DNA from: Acanthochlamys bracteata | Taxonomy: Eukaryota; Streptophyta; Magnoliopsida; Pandanales; Velloziaceae | Length of the DNA: 64,000 bases | Reading direction: 5' to 3' | Assembly: GCA_019914995.1 (NCBI GenBank) | Contig: CM034127.1 | Location: 1,736,001-1,800,000, forward strand | Part shown: piece after piece, positions 12,552 to 24,992 of the stretch | Layout of the letters: each line of letters begins with the position of its first letter | Position numbering within the stretch: the stretch's first letter is position 1 | Program-made: the position numbers and the translations under genes | Notes under the pieces: model-generated | The model's database searches: none | Told to the model about the DNA's origin: nothing | The model's input: only the letters and a program-made list of their open reading frames with translations

Positions 12552-15500
12552 CATGATTAGGAATGCATTTTCATGACTATTGGTTTTGTTATTTAGTACA
12601 GAGATGGAAGGGTTACCTTACAATTGAGTGAACCATATTTGAGATCTAGCTGTCATCTCTAATAGCTTTAGGATTTTTGGTTTTCATGTGCACCTCCATT
12701 ATGTGCTCAGCACAGTACAAGTTGGTTTTTTATTTTCTGTATACCTTAGATGTTCTATGTTAGGTGTTTTCCTGCAAGATATGGCATGTAGGCATGGCGG
12801 TCAGCTTGCAAGCTTCAACTTTTAAGCTGTTTACTTAATTTGTGTGCCATATGATTTCTGGTTTTTGCATGTACTTCCATTACATGGTCAATGCAGTAAG
12901 TGTTGGTTTTTCGTTTTGCATGTATCTTAGATGTGCTATGTTAGTACCACAATATATAACATGTTCTAGGTTTGGCTGTCGGTGGGGTTTGCAAGATTTA
13001 GCTTTTAAGCTATCTGCTGGTACGGTACGCAATGGCTTTGGCGGGTGGTGGACATGCTATTGTTATTTTGAGGATCAGTTTCATTTTTCTCACTGTAGCT
13101 GCTTTCTTTAGGCTCAAATTTCCTGTGATGTAACCTCCTTCTGGAGGAACAAGGGGTAACTATTAGCTCGTACAGTGAAATGCTTTTATGATTTGGTTCT
13201 ATGTAGAGGGTCGTGTGCTGTGCTTGTTGGTGTTTTTTAAGGATGCCTTAAATTTCGTGCGGGGCTGTGGCAAAATAATTTTGAGCACCATGAATTTGTA
13301 GGGGCAAAGGCACAAGCAAATACTATTGCTGGTGTGGTTCTCCACTTCGTGGTGCTTCATTGGTGGTCTTAGAATGTCTGGAGTGGACTTCAAGCTTTAC
13401 ATGGTTCTTCAGTGTCCTGTGTTTAGGTTGAGGACTTGTTTTCAAAAGCGGAGCAGCCACACAATATTGTGAAGGCTGTCCAGTGGGATTCTTTTACATC
13501 TGTGTACAAATCCGGTAATTGCATGTAAGAGCCTTGGATCTTAAAATTCCTACTTCAAATTGGAATTCCTAGTTGCATTCTGGTCTTGTTCATCACTTAA
13601 GAAATAGGTGCAATGCAGGAGTTAAGTGGAAGAGAGAGAGATCTCGATAATCTAATTAAAATGGCCTTTACATGTTCCTTTTCTGTCCAGTGTCCTGTAT
13701 TCCACTGCAGCCAGCTTGCTTTCTCTGCATAGTATTGATTTAAGGATGCTCCGTCTTATTGCGACGGGGTGTGGACTTGGCTTCATTTCCCTAATGTGGT
13801 CTTGAGGTCTATGTTGGGAGGTAGATCGGAGTTTGGCATATGAAGGATGCTCCATTTTAGTGCAGGAGTTATTGTGCTAGTGCATGGTGCTGGGTTTCTG
13901 TTGTGAGGTATATCTGGTGCTGTACTGTATTGATTGTCGGTTTTTGCCCTATCTGGGTCTCTGTTGTATAGTCTGCCTGTTCAGTACAAAAGGAGGTCTG
14001 GTGTTCTGTTTTGGAAGTTTAGGGGTTCTTGTTGGTAGGTGGTGGCTGAGAAATCATGTTGGTAGGTGGTGTTCTCTGATGTTTTTGGCTTCATCAGCTT
14101 GCTTCCGTTATCTGCACAGAAGTGTTTCTGGGTTCTGTCTTTGGCTCTCTAGCATGTGGAGGTAGGACATGTTTATATGGTTTGGTCGGTATGGGTGGTC
14201 ATTGTGTTTTTTTTGTCCCGTTCTTCTTCGTGTTGCCTTCAGTTGCCTACTCACCTTTCCCGCATAAGGTAGGAAGTGATAGAGGAGTTAGATGGAGGTT
14301 CGTCTTTTATACTTGGCTTTCTGTGCGGTTAACGTTGGGTTATGTCATTATCATGTTTGGCCAGTGCATGATTGCCAATTTAGAGGATGTTGGATGAGAC
14401 GCAGTTTTGACACAGCATGCTCTTTGGTTGTGGTGTAGTGTTGTTGGTGCAAATCAGAAGTTGGAGCTTGCTGTGTTGTCATTGTTGAAAACCATAGTTG
14501 TGTTCCTCTTCTGCTGCTGGGTCAGTTGGTGGATCTAACAAGATGTATGAGTTGGTATTGCTTGATAAGATTTGCGTGCTGCTATTGTCTGGGATTAGAA
14601 CTAATGCATGTGCTAATTCAGGAATGGTTGTTGTAGCTGTTGTTAGATTGACCTTACAGGATTTTTGATGGGAAGGTTTTGAGTTCCAAAGTATTATTAG
14701 AAGGCGAAGCTGAAGGTGAAGTCGTTTGGTTGGCTCAATGGGAATTTCTGGGTTGGGGTATCGATATTTGAAGTATTGGCTAGTATCACCTCTTTTCTAG
14801 ATGAGAGCACTGTTGTTGGAGTAGTGAGGGAGGTGATGCAGTTAGGTATTTTGTTTGTGCAATGAGTAGTGACAATTGCTGAGATGTTATTGGGAGGCAC
14901 TGGACAGTTATGGTTTAGTATTATTTCAGCCCGTCAGTCTGTGCGGCTTGTTGGGCATTGTCAAATGTGTTAAGTTCTGTTAGCTGAGTTTTGATATTTA
15001 CGGAGATCTTCAATGAAATGATGCACAGTTGTGGCATATGCATCTCAGTTGGCTAAACTAGGAAGATTGTTGGATGGTTTGTTGCGGCAGGAGTCTCTTG
15101 GCTGTTCTTGTTCTGGCATTACTGGTGGTCGTTTAGTGTTGCTTGCTGTCTTGTGCTGGTTATTTATGGTTATTTATAGAACGAACTGGACGTATATCTG
15201 GAGGTTTTCAGGGTTTTTCTATGTGCCTATACAGTCTCCAGTATAACCTTGCATTGTGCTCGGGGTTCATCCAATGTGTAATATCAGGAGTTTCCTAGGT
15301 GTTGTCTGGCAGGTGGGGTTGGGAGTGTGTTTCTCTTTGCTGCATTGTGTTATTACTTGAGCTTTTTGCTCGAACGGGCGCGTAGGTTTGTGTTGTGCCG
15401 TCTTTGTAGCAGGGGTGCGTGTTTGCATCCGTGAACTTAAAGTACTTCTCACATGTCATACTCCCTGGTTGCTGAACCTGGTGAGATAAGCTGTGCGGTC

Positions 15501-16177
15501 GCAATCTGGATTGCGGTTGTTGACCTGCTGTTGGCCTGTTAGAGTAGATTCCAACTGGGGTTGGATATGAGCCTAGGAATCCTCTTGAACGAGCAGATAC
15601 GAGATGTAGCTTGTGTATTGTAGGCTGTATGGTACCTCATGGATGAATGTCTTTGGTGGTTCACCTTCTGATTGGTGAGATGGGTAGGTGGTGTGGTTGT
15701 TTGAGCAGTACTGCACGGTTTAACACTGCCATTGCCGGTCCCAAGCCCGGATGAGAAAAAGTGGAGGGGGCCGTGAACCTGCAGTGGTGTACTATGTTGA
15801 CCGGAACCCAAGTCATGCCGCTGTAGTGAGCACCTTTACGATAATGATGTGCGTTGTCAGTGTTTAATCTCTGATAAGAATGTTTTACTTGCAGCCTCGA
15901 CTTACCCCTGCGTAAGTAATTTACTGCACAATAATTTGATATTGCAGCTAACATGGCAGATGCTCTTGGAGGAGTGGGAGGCAGGCTAATGTCCAGATGC
16001 TGAAGTTATGTGTTCGTTGACAGGCTAGAATGATAGCTGTATGGTATCATGAAAGAAGAAAATTATTTCAAGGTCTTGCATCCGGTGTCTTAGAGGTACC
16101 TTTCGGATGGCTCGTGTACGTGCAACATGACTAGAGTCAGTTACTCAGTTAAGTTTAGCATATGAGTTTGTGAACTT

Positions 16178-16296
16178 GCATATAGCTGAGCAAAAAACCA
16201 ATCGTGATCCTTGCCAAAGTGGGAAGTTGGAGTCGATGCATATAACTGAGCAACAAACCAAATCGTGATCCTTGCCAAAGTGGGAAGTTGGAGTAG
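16178..16296 (+). repeat. 60-bp tandem duplication
   Basis: Two nearly identical units (16178-16237 and 16238-16296) each carry CGTGATCCTTGCCAAAGTG followed by GGAAGTTGGAGT. The few differences suggest a fairly recent duplication. A second diverged pair lies just downstream (about 16350-16450), built around AAGTATTGCTAT, then GGTTTTTCTT, then CGCTGAC. Confidence 0.9.
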
Positions 16297-16520
16297 ATTT
16301 TGTTCATAATGTATCTTTGCTGTCTGATCTTGATTCCATTCTGTTTATAAGTATTGCTATTGGTTTTTCTTACGCTGACCTGAATCTTCTCATTTTGTTA
16401 AAGTATTGCTATCGGTTTTTCTTGTTCAAACGCTGACGTCAATCTTCTCTTTTCCAAGGAGAGTTCACTACTTCCCTCAGAGTTCTTTTGGTGAAAGTTT
16501 TGATGACTTTTAGTTATACA

Positions 16521-19500
16521 ATCAGTGAGTTTTTTGCGAGTGTCTATAGTTAACGCAAGTAAGATTCATGCAATGAGATCTGCTTGCCATTGAAAGAGCA
16601 AGTGCATAATGTACTCGCTCGAACTTTTAACTGCAATGTTATTGTAACAAGTTTCTAGAATAATCTTTGAAACACGCTTTAAATGCTTTCTCTTTTGTTG
16701 GTCGCAAAACATCTACCAACAGACTTGTTTTGAGTGCAGATCTAAGTAAAAGAAAACCAACAGAACTCGAAAAAGTTTAGTAAAGCATTCAAAGTGGAAC
16801 CTTTTGCATTAATTAAAAGATCCTTGAGTGTGTAAACCATGCACATTGATTTGCAATTATGCATGCATGATAGCCATTATGGAATATCACGGCGATACTT
16901 TACTCAGAAAGCATTTAAAGCGCAAATGTCGATGATGTTTCCCTTTCTCTAGTACAGAAAGTCAATGCATTATGCAAAAAAGCAAAGCTGAGAATTCAAA
17001 AGCTCGAAGAACTCCAAAAGCGTTGCCATAGAAACGAAACGTCGCCGTAGAAAGCAGAGTCCACTTTCATTGTTTTACCCGAAAGAAGCTGCTTCTATCT
17101 TTTATCAAGGGTTCCCTTCTTTTTGTGGTTGTTGGTTCATGATATTATTGGTTCAAATGACAATCAACTGGCAGCAATCATCCCATTTGCCTTAAAGATA
17201 AGGGCAGACGTGCTATCAGCAAACTAAGTGTTTGAAGTATCAACGGACTCCTTATGAATTTCAAATTGTATGACGTTGCCGTGTTGTTGTCCAGATAATT
17301 CTCAAAAGAGTACTTGCTGCAAGCTGGAAAGAAATTCTAACAAGTTTATTGATTTCTAGCTCTTAAACAATTTGGCTATTCCATACATATAGTAAATACT
17401 GCTTGAGAACTGCAAGACATTTATGTACAAACAAAAGAGGCTAACAACTCAAACAAATGAAGGCAACTTAAAATTAGGATCATAAAACAAGAAGAACAGA
17501 GATTTCGTGGTATTCTAGGTGAAATCTTAGAAATAAGGATTAAAATAAACCTACAACTACGTAATACTTCGGACCATTGAGCTTGATTCCCTTCACACCG
17601 ATGTACGTTGAACAACTACATCAGTGTATACTTCAGGATTGAAAGCAAGCTACCCCGGAGAAGCCTGCAGCTCATGTCCTGAAACTGCAAATGGATTAAA
17701 ACCAGCTGACAGATTTCGCTCATCATATGTACTTGTCTCCATGGCTACTTCGATTAGATGTGAATGAGTTTATAAGCAGAAACCATAAACGCGAGAGGTA
17801 CGCATACATAGAAGTTATATATCCATCTCTTGTGCGAGAACTGATACTTATATAAGACTGTCAGTGAGTTAAGCATGGGCAGTATCGGAATGCATGCGTA
17901 CTGTAGGGATTTTCGCGCGCATGCAAGCTGGCCTTTGGTGCACATAACCGGCACGTTCACTGCAACATTAGCTTTATTAGTGTATTAGTGTGGTCCATAA
18001 GGGGGACAGAAAAGAAAGAAAGAGAAAAAGAGTATGAGGTTTCTTAGAAAGCAATCGAGGAGCGCGTTAGGCTTTTAAAAAAATTTCTTGTGCAAGCGTA
18101 AGGCATGGAAACAATGCAAAGGTAACTTTCTTTTTAATCCTTAGTTGAGAGTTGGTGGAACCCCAAAAAAAGAAAGACCACACAAGAACATTGATTTTTT
18201 AATTTGGTGATTTAACTGTCTTTTGTTATTAGTTTGTAGTGCTTTTTGCTTGCTTCTGTCTCACTGCAAAACCCCCTACAACTACTACTTTCTGCTCCTT
18301 TTTGTTCATTACAGAAAGCCGGTTTGCCTTTTCTCAAAGCAAAGCTTCATGCATGTTGCACTTATTATGAATTGTTTTCCGACCATTTTTCTTGATTATA
18401 ATTTCATCTTGTACTCTTAGTCAGTGAATAATTCGCTTCAATCAAAAGAGGCAGCCAACTGTTTTGCAAATTAAGTTACTGTACCGTATTTATGTATAAT
18501 TTCAGCAAAAAGGTCAATAAAAAGTTCCAACAATGTTGTGATTGTTATTGAAATCTGCAGCTAGACAGACAAGCATAGAGATGGCAGATGACATGCTTCT
18601 TCTTTATGAATAAACATTAATTCAAAGTTCTTCCAAGATTCTAGATTACGAATATAGTGCTCTTTCTAAAGTTTGTGTTCAAACTTCAAACACACTTAAG
18701 GCTCTATTATATATGTTTGTTTACTACTGAAAAAGTTCAGAATTAGTGATTACATAATTTGCCCATACCCCCTGCGAACCTCAGGGAATGGAGATCAGCT
18801 ATAAAAAATATGCATCTCTCTGCATTCAACGCTAAGTCAGGTACAGCAACTCAGTTGAGTAATAACTAATAAGTATTTGGTGAGACAGCATTTAGTGGAG
18901 AAAATAGTCATCAAGAGCACCTGCAATGGTTCAGAATGGTTGAGAAATTTTGAAGTAAAGATTATAGAACCTAGAGAACTGGGCGCATTTCCAGCACTAT
19001 TTAGGTGTTGACAAGCTGCATAAATCATTTAAATAATAGACCTTATCTCAAATAAAAATGTTTATTTTTCACAGCCAAATGATCATAAACAGTATAAGAA
19101 GAGATGAGAGAGATCAAATGCTTGTTTTTTGGAAAAAGATAATAGAAGTCTTTTTAATTACATGCAGCTTATTAATTGCGAATCAATCCTTACACACTAG
19201 TTATAGCCGTTTTTGTCATAAGTCTTAAATTCATAATTTTTGCGTATATGTACAGTAATGTACACGAGAAGTGCATTCAGAAAATAAATAAGTGTATATT
19301 GAGAACCACGTAAACATGTGATGCATGATTCAAGTATCATACTCAATTTTTAACTTGTACGCCTTTAATGATGTTTACAATTCAGATTTTCAAAAAATTC
19401 ATCAACAAGTGTGAGAGAAATCAAACGGATTATACTGGGGAGTTCATGGAGGTATATATGTATTACTCGTCCGAGGAAGTTCGATTCACAGGGGAATTAA

Positions 19501-20403
19501 TGGCTTCTTCTATCATTCCGGTTGTAAAGTTGAGATGCACAATGGATCTGATGGCCTCATGAGTAGCAGTTGTTCTTATATGCAGCTTGCTCCATGCAAT
19601 TTTCAGCACCATATTCAAAAAGGATGTCAAATGAATTGGCAAGCTAAATTATGCCTTCCATGATTTCCAAGAATGTAGTTCATATTTCAGAAAGCCTTCC
19701 ATGATTCCGTAGACTGTAGTTCATATTTACAGAACCCAGAAGTTTTTCAGTTGCCGACTTTAAACATCTGTTAAACAGAAACAGGCTCTATCCTCCGCCA
19801 ATTTGTTTCCTTTACACACTGCAACCACAACACCAAAAGTTGCATATCGTAACGCCCAAAGATTACTTTTACCTCAATAGATTTAACAAAAGCATCCCCC
19901 ACGATAGCTATATGCCAGAACCTTCGTTTCAAACGAAAAACATATCTAGTAGCAACCTGTCTGAATTCCCAGCAATTAATTCTTCCAGCTACAAATTCTG
20001 AAAATTTAACTATCTCAGAAAAACTAGTAATGCATTTGGAAGCTACAAATTTATAAAAAATAAACCATCTCACTGAAACTAATAATTCATACAGATTCCT
20101 TAGCAGCTAGACGTGAATATTTCTTGAGCTTTGCACAAAATTTGACTAGCCCAAAAATTCAGATAATGCGCCTTACTAAAACATGTCTTCTCGATGTTTA
20201 CAATCACATAAAAAATATCACATTCATGTTAAATATGGGCAACACACAGGGCCAAACAAGCGGTTACTTGGAGAAGTAGACAAGGGAACTAGATCCTAAC
20301 CAAAAGAATGCTCATGATAAAAAATTACAGTTCTAATAAAACAAACCATGCACGGAATATATGAAGCATAGGGTGCTGAAGGGTTTTACAGCATAAACTA
20401 TCC
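16521..20403. other. Intergenic, no supported gene
   Basis: This is ordinary A/T-rich non-coding DNA. An alternating purine-pyrimidine TGCATGCATGAT (RY-like) occurs at about 16861. On the minus strand near 17530-17590 a short open stretch reads YIGVKGIKLNGPKYYVVV before a stop. It has no clear partner exons, so it is noted only as a possible gene relic. Confidence 0.5.
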
Positions 20404-21756
20404 TCATTCTTCCATTTGAGCTTCCGCTTTTGGCTGAGAAACTTTGACCTTGATCTTTGGAAGGGTAAGTGACGGTTCTTCCTGAAGGGCAACTGGTGCC
20501 TTGACCAAGTGAATGCTCTGCTCCAACTCCTTTGCTGCAGCTTTCCGCTCCATGGCCTTCTTGCCCTTCATCCTGCGAGTTTCCCAGGGTAATTGTGTGA
20601 ATAGTAACAAAGGGAACAGAAAAATATTAACTCTAGTAACTTGATGGAAATAGATAGAGAGAAGCAACAGACCTGTTTGCATGATGTCTAGCCTCTCTTG
20701 CCACCCTGATCTTGTCTATCTTCTTAATAGCACCAAGAGTATTCTCAACAATGTTCCTATCATATCTTTCAGGCCTATTCCTCTTCCTCTCAAACTCAAA
20801 GGTTGCATCCTGAAAATGAACGAGTTAAATAACTACTTATAGCAAAGACATGAACACTATAAATAAATTATAACAAGAGGACCGTACTTGTGTCATGTCC
20901 TTCCCATGCAACCGCCTGTATGCCTTAGTCCATTTCACTTTTCGGGGATTTCTCTTCATCTTGAAATTCTTATGGCATTTTGATCGACAAAATCGAAAAA
21001 TCTGCAGCAATTAAGTATAGAAATGAACAACGAACCAAAAACAAATGCAAATGAACAAGCAAAAAACAGAAGCAATTCTGCAAATAGAAAACTAAGAGAA
21101 CAGAAAGAAAAATTGACATCACCAAGGCCACATTTGGTACATCTACATAAAGAGCTAAAAGTGCTTGTCAAAACGCTTTAATTGCTTCATTGAGTGTTTG
21201 ACCAATTATAAATGAAGTTGATGATTCATCAGTTATTAACCTGAGAAAGGTCCCTTAGGTAGACATAAAAGTTTCATGTCCTATCAAAAATACATGTAAA
21301 CTAAGCACGATCTAAAGCTGTTAGAAAGAAATCCTACAGTAAAGAAAATGACAAAGTTCTCCTAGCACTCGCACTCGCTGCGGTCATATATGCATCAAGC
21401 TTCAGTTTTGTTTTGGAGTAGTTTATTAATTTTCAAATTCAAGAAGTTTCTTAAAGGAAAAACAATTACAATGTGCCATGAACAAGACACGCAAAGATGA
21501 AACAGCTAAATCATAGACGGTGAAACCTGACAATATATCAAGCTTTCAAGCAGAGAGATCTATAAAAAGGAACACTACTTGGGGCAATAAAACCTCATTG
21601 CCTTATTGTAGAAATTCGGACAAACAGTATGTAAAAACCTGTTAATATAGAAAAGAAGGGTTAAGGAGTTAGAACCTTTGCATCATTGCGCACAAACTGA
21701 ATGCCATGGCCTGGGTATATGGTGGAAGAACAAAACCAACACTTCTCTAACCTCAT
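20404..21756 (-). CDS. RLP24: Ribosome biogenesis protein RLP24 (L24e-like)
   Basis: The coding sequence is complement(join(20404..20572, 20673..20809, 20888..21001, 21676..21756)), 166 aa, with all junctions GT-AG and in phase. It starts [18 protein letters not shown] and carries the treble-clef zinc site Cys6, Cys9, Cys32 and Cys36. It then has the basic L24e-type segment ([20 protein letters not shown]) and a long helical, highly charged tail. In yeast, Rlp24 holds the place of ribosomal protein eL24 on the pre-60S particle and is removed by the AAA-ATPase Drg1/Afg2 in the cytoplasm. The extended tail separates it from true eL24. Length is close to the Arabidopsis protein (about 160 aa). 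The ATG lies in a separate exon downstream of a leader intron. Confidence 0.96.
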
Positions 21757-22500
21757 TGTTACCCAAAGTCACAGAAAGATATCTGAAAAACGCATGAATA
21801 TTATCATGAGTATGTCTTGGAAGAGAAATATCAGTTGGAACACCTCATTCTAACACAAGTACCATAGACTGCATGAAAACAGAGAGTTCTTGTATATAAG
21901 AAAGACTGCCGACTATGAATAGCTACACTAGAGACTATTAACCTTTCAAGCTACACCATGTTCCGAAAGAAAATTATACCAACTTTACAACGGCATACTG
22001 AAGTTATTTACTCTCTGCTGCACAAGCACTTAAAATGGAATATTAGGGTTAGACACACTTGAGCGAAGATTCAAAGCAAATTAAGTTGAAAATGAACACC
22101 AGTTAATGCTATCGCTCCTAATCTCATTTCACTTCAGATAATCTTACAGAATCCTCCGACACCCGTCCTGCTACTCAAAACTTCAGATAGAAAACAACCA
22201 GGTCTAAAAATTAGAAAAATTTGCCCGACCAATTAAAGATTCCCCAAATTACTTAAATAATATAGCTACATAATCTCCAAATTCCACAAAAGAAGCCCTC
22301 AATCCAAAAAGTTTTAACATCGGTTCTCACAGCAGAACGGAAACAACAAGACCTAATTACAACTGAGAACCTAACGGAGGAATCAACATGCACGTGAACA
22401 TAAAAGCGAAGATAGAAATGGAATATGAAAAGATAACTGCAGACCTGTAACTCCTGATCGATGGCGGCGGCCACCGGGCGGGAAGAGAGAGAGAGAGATA
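21757..22500 (-). promoter_or_regulatory. 5' UTR and leader intron of RLP24
   Basis: On the minus strand an acceptor TTTTTCAG lies at about 21783, 26 bases before the ATG. A donor ACAG/GTCTG lies at about 22444, just below a GC-rich patch and an (AG)n run (22480-22499). This implies a 5' UTR exon near 22445-22500 and a leader intron of about 660 bp, common in plant ribosome-related genes. Confidence 0.55.
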
Positions 22501-23942
22501 GGAAGTTTGTACACGCAAATGCAGGGTTTTGTAAAAAGATATAGTAAAATTCTGAACTTTTACAAATAAACAAAAATACCACTATTTGTTTCATGAATTG
22601 GGCCTAGGTTTACTAAGCTCATTATTTAATTAGACAAAAATGTCCAATTAATGTGCTAACAAAGGCCCAAATTCCAAACAATTATTTTTAAAAATACAAA
22701 ATTGTAGCAAATTTTAAATTAAACTAAGTGAATAAGTACAAAACGCGCTATCACCAATCTAGCTATAGATTCTTAATTACAATAATGCATATTTGTTTCA
22801 TTTCAAAAGAAAAAATCTTTCATATTTTGAATCGTCTTCTAAGTTTGAGATCAGCTGTCGGTCAACATCTTCATTTATGATTACGCCACATTTGAAACCA
22901 GATGTCACTACAAAATGCAACATTTCGAAGATGCAACCGCTATCAAGCAGATCAATCGTTAGTGTTAAAATCTAACGAGAGTCCTCATCATTCCAAAGTC
23001 CAGAATTTTCCTTGGTTAAAATCTCGTCCCATCCTTCAGTCATCGCATGAATCACATCACTGTTTCAACCTAATGCATCCATCATTCCATCATCACGAAA
23101 CTAATATCTGGGCAGTTTCGATTGTCCCGTGTAACAAATTTAGAAAGAAAGATTTCAAATTTTTATAAATATCATTTCAATACTATTGATAAATAATATG
23201 AAATTAAACTTTTCTTATATCCCGAATTGTATCAGGCAATCTAAGAGAATTTTTTATGATCTGATTTCCAAAGATTTGAAAAGACCATTTCTTGTGTCAC
23301 TCTATAAAAAGAATCGGATTTGATGTATGCAATAAGTAACTATCAAATAACTTCGTCACCAACTAAGAAAGGAATAGCATCGGTGTTATTGCCACATTCT
23401 TCGACTAAAGCAACAAAGTAACGCAAATCCAAAACTACGGATAAAAATTCGGATTCATGAATCGGTTCCGGATCGACTCATATAATAATCGGATCATAAT
23501 TATTCAATTCTAATCCAATCAATTTATTTATATGGATCAAAATTATCAACCATAATTCATCTTATTTAATAACCGAATCAAATTCGGATCGATCTATTTA
23601 ATAATTAAAATTATTAAAATAAAATTTATAAATATTAATTTGATAAAAATTTATAAATTAAGTAAAATTTTGTTAAATTAAGGTAAGCTAAGAAATATAT
23701 ATATACAAATTAAATTCAAAATTTTGATATTATTTTCTAATTATTAAGTAATATATATTATATAAATAGTTATACGGATTAAGCGGATTATTTTCGAATT
23801 GATTCGAATCTAACCCGAACCTATTTAATTTTTGGGATCATTTTTGGGTTGATCCGAACTTGATCTGAACTCGAATTTTTCAGATCGGTTTCGGATCGGC
23901 TAGAAATTGCATCTCTATCCAAAATGTTGAATAACTATGGGG

Positions 23943-24180
23943 TTATTTCAAATGTTTGAGATTTTAATTTTTTTTATCAAAATACTAAACTGAGAATTGA
24001 AATTTCAATTTGAAATTTGAAATTTTGATGCTGATATCTACTTACCCAAATAAATTTTTATTTTAATTCACTTTAAAAAATAATTGATAAAAGAAATTAA
24101 CTACACTGTCAATTTATTTTTAAATTTTTAAAATTTAATTTTTATTATGAAACTTATTTATATATATTTAAAGTACGGTT
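23943..24180 (+). repeat. AT-rich MITE-like element (family B)
   Basis: It shares with 50623-50864 and 58023-58262 the order TCAAATGTTTGAGATTTTAATT, TTCACTTTAAAAAATAATT, GAAACTTATTTATATATATT, then a closing TAAAGTACGG. Its ends are worn. Confidence 0.5.
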
Positions 24181-24287
24181 TAACTCCTGATGGATCTAAA
24201 CCTAGAAAACACATACTCATCAGTATCAAACAGTCCAAGTCTCTCTACTAAAACTCTGCTTTAGTCTCGGTGGATTGCGTTAAAGCA

Positions 24288-24539
24288 GCGTTTGGAGCAG
24301 CATTTCATAAGTTGATTTTTAATTTTTTTTTATTTCATATTTTTTAATATATATTTTATATATATAATAAATTTATTTAAAAATTTAAAAAATGTAAAAA
24401 AATTTTATGGCATGAGATCTTTTTATTATATATTTTATTATTTTTTTAAAAATAAAAATAAAATAAAATTCATTTTTAAAAAAATAAAAATATCTTTTAT
24501 TTAAAATTTTTTTTTTTTTATAAATACTCCCAACACTCC
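24288..24539 (+). mobile_element. MITE-like element (family A)
   Basis: The left end is GCGTTTGGAGCAG. The right end on the opposite strand reads GGAGTGTTGGGAGTATTTAT. The interior is almost pure A/T and shares block order with 45931-46154 and 55196-55414. It sits about 130 bp upstream of the RING gene TATA box. No transposase is present, so it would be non-autonomous. Confidence 0.55.
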
Positions 24540-24668
24540 GCCGATATAATTGCTGAGCAATGTAAACTATCCTAAATTCTGGTGGACACATGTCCGGACA
24601 CTAAAGCGCGGGAATAAAAAAAAGACCAAAACGAGTGAGCGGCAGCTAAAAAATCTCAGCCCCTCTTC

Positions 24669-24675
24669 TATAAAT
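24669..24675 (+). promoter_or_regulatory. TATA box of the RING-H2 gene
   Basis: TATAAAT lies 324 bp before the ATG, followed by a C/T-rich leader. The implied 5' UTR is about 290 nt and appears unspliced. Confidence 0.5.
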
Positions 24676-24992
24676 TCCTAACCTTCCTTCTTCGAAAGCT
24701 GCGCTGTCGCGGCCGCGCGGTACCCCTGCATTTTCTCTCAAATCTCTATCACCGTGCGCTGACTCGCTCATTCTCCTCCATCTGCCACGTCAATCTACTC
24801 AGCATTTCCTCGCCACCTTATTAATCTCTCCAACGTCCCACTTCCGTCCACACTTCAAGTTTCATTCTTTATATTGTTGATTCTCAATCTATAGTACTGT
24901 TTCTCAAAGTATAGGCTATATAGTAGCTTGAGTTTAGTATTCTGATATAAAGATATAGATAGCTGCGAGTTTGACTTTAAAGGAAGTAGAAA

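Larger units (their letters stand above)
9275..16520 (+). ncRNA. Probable long non-coding transcription unit, G+T-rich, with internal duplications
   Basis: Over 7 kb the plus strand is rich in T and G and poor in A and C, unlike the AT-rich intergenic DNA around it. This is the composition of transcribed plant intron-like sequence. A TATA box precedes it, and donor-like CTGTAAG and GAGTAAG sequences occur near the start. No ORF above about 100 codons shows a family signature on either strand. The region holds repeated local duplications (about 10.2-11.5 kb, 12.48-12.55 kb, 12.68-12.95 kb, 16.18-16.45 kb). An acceptor-like TTGCAG near 15948 is followed by a 16-codon ORF starting with MADALGGVGG. 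The end is a guess. Alternatives are a small-RNA host gene, a decayed gene or an unspliced pseudogene. No clear box C/D pair was found. Confidence 0.35.
22510..24660. other. Intergenic, AT-rich, with MITE-like elements
   Basis: No gene was seen. The stretch 23420-23920 contains repeated GGATCGG, CGGATCAT and TCCGAAC motifs scattered in AT-rich DNA, resembling a degraded repeat. Two elements of the window's AT-rich families lie at 23943-24180 and 24288-24539. Confidence 0.55.

Noticed and set aside
16208-16292. TGCCAAAG in the 60-bp repeats, resembling the start of miR399
   Set aside because: Only the first eight bases match. The rest diverges, and no hairpin partner or IPS1-like mimic layout is present.
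17421-17615. Possible terminal exon near 17530-17590 (YIGVKGIKLNGPKYYVVV)
   Set aside because: It is suggestive but short, with no acceptor or upstream exon identified. Kept only as a note.
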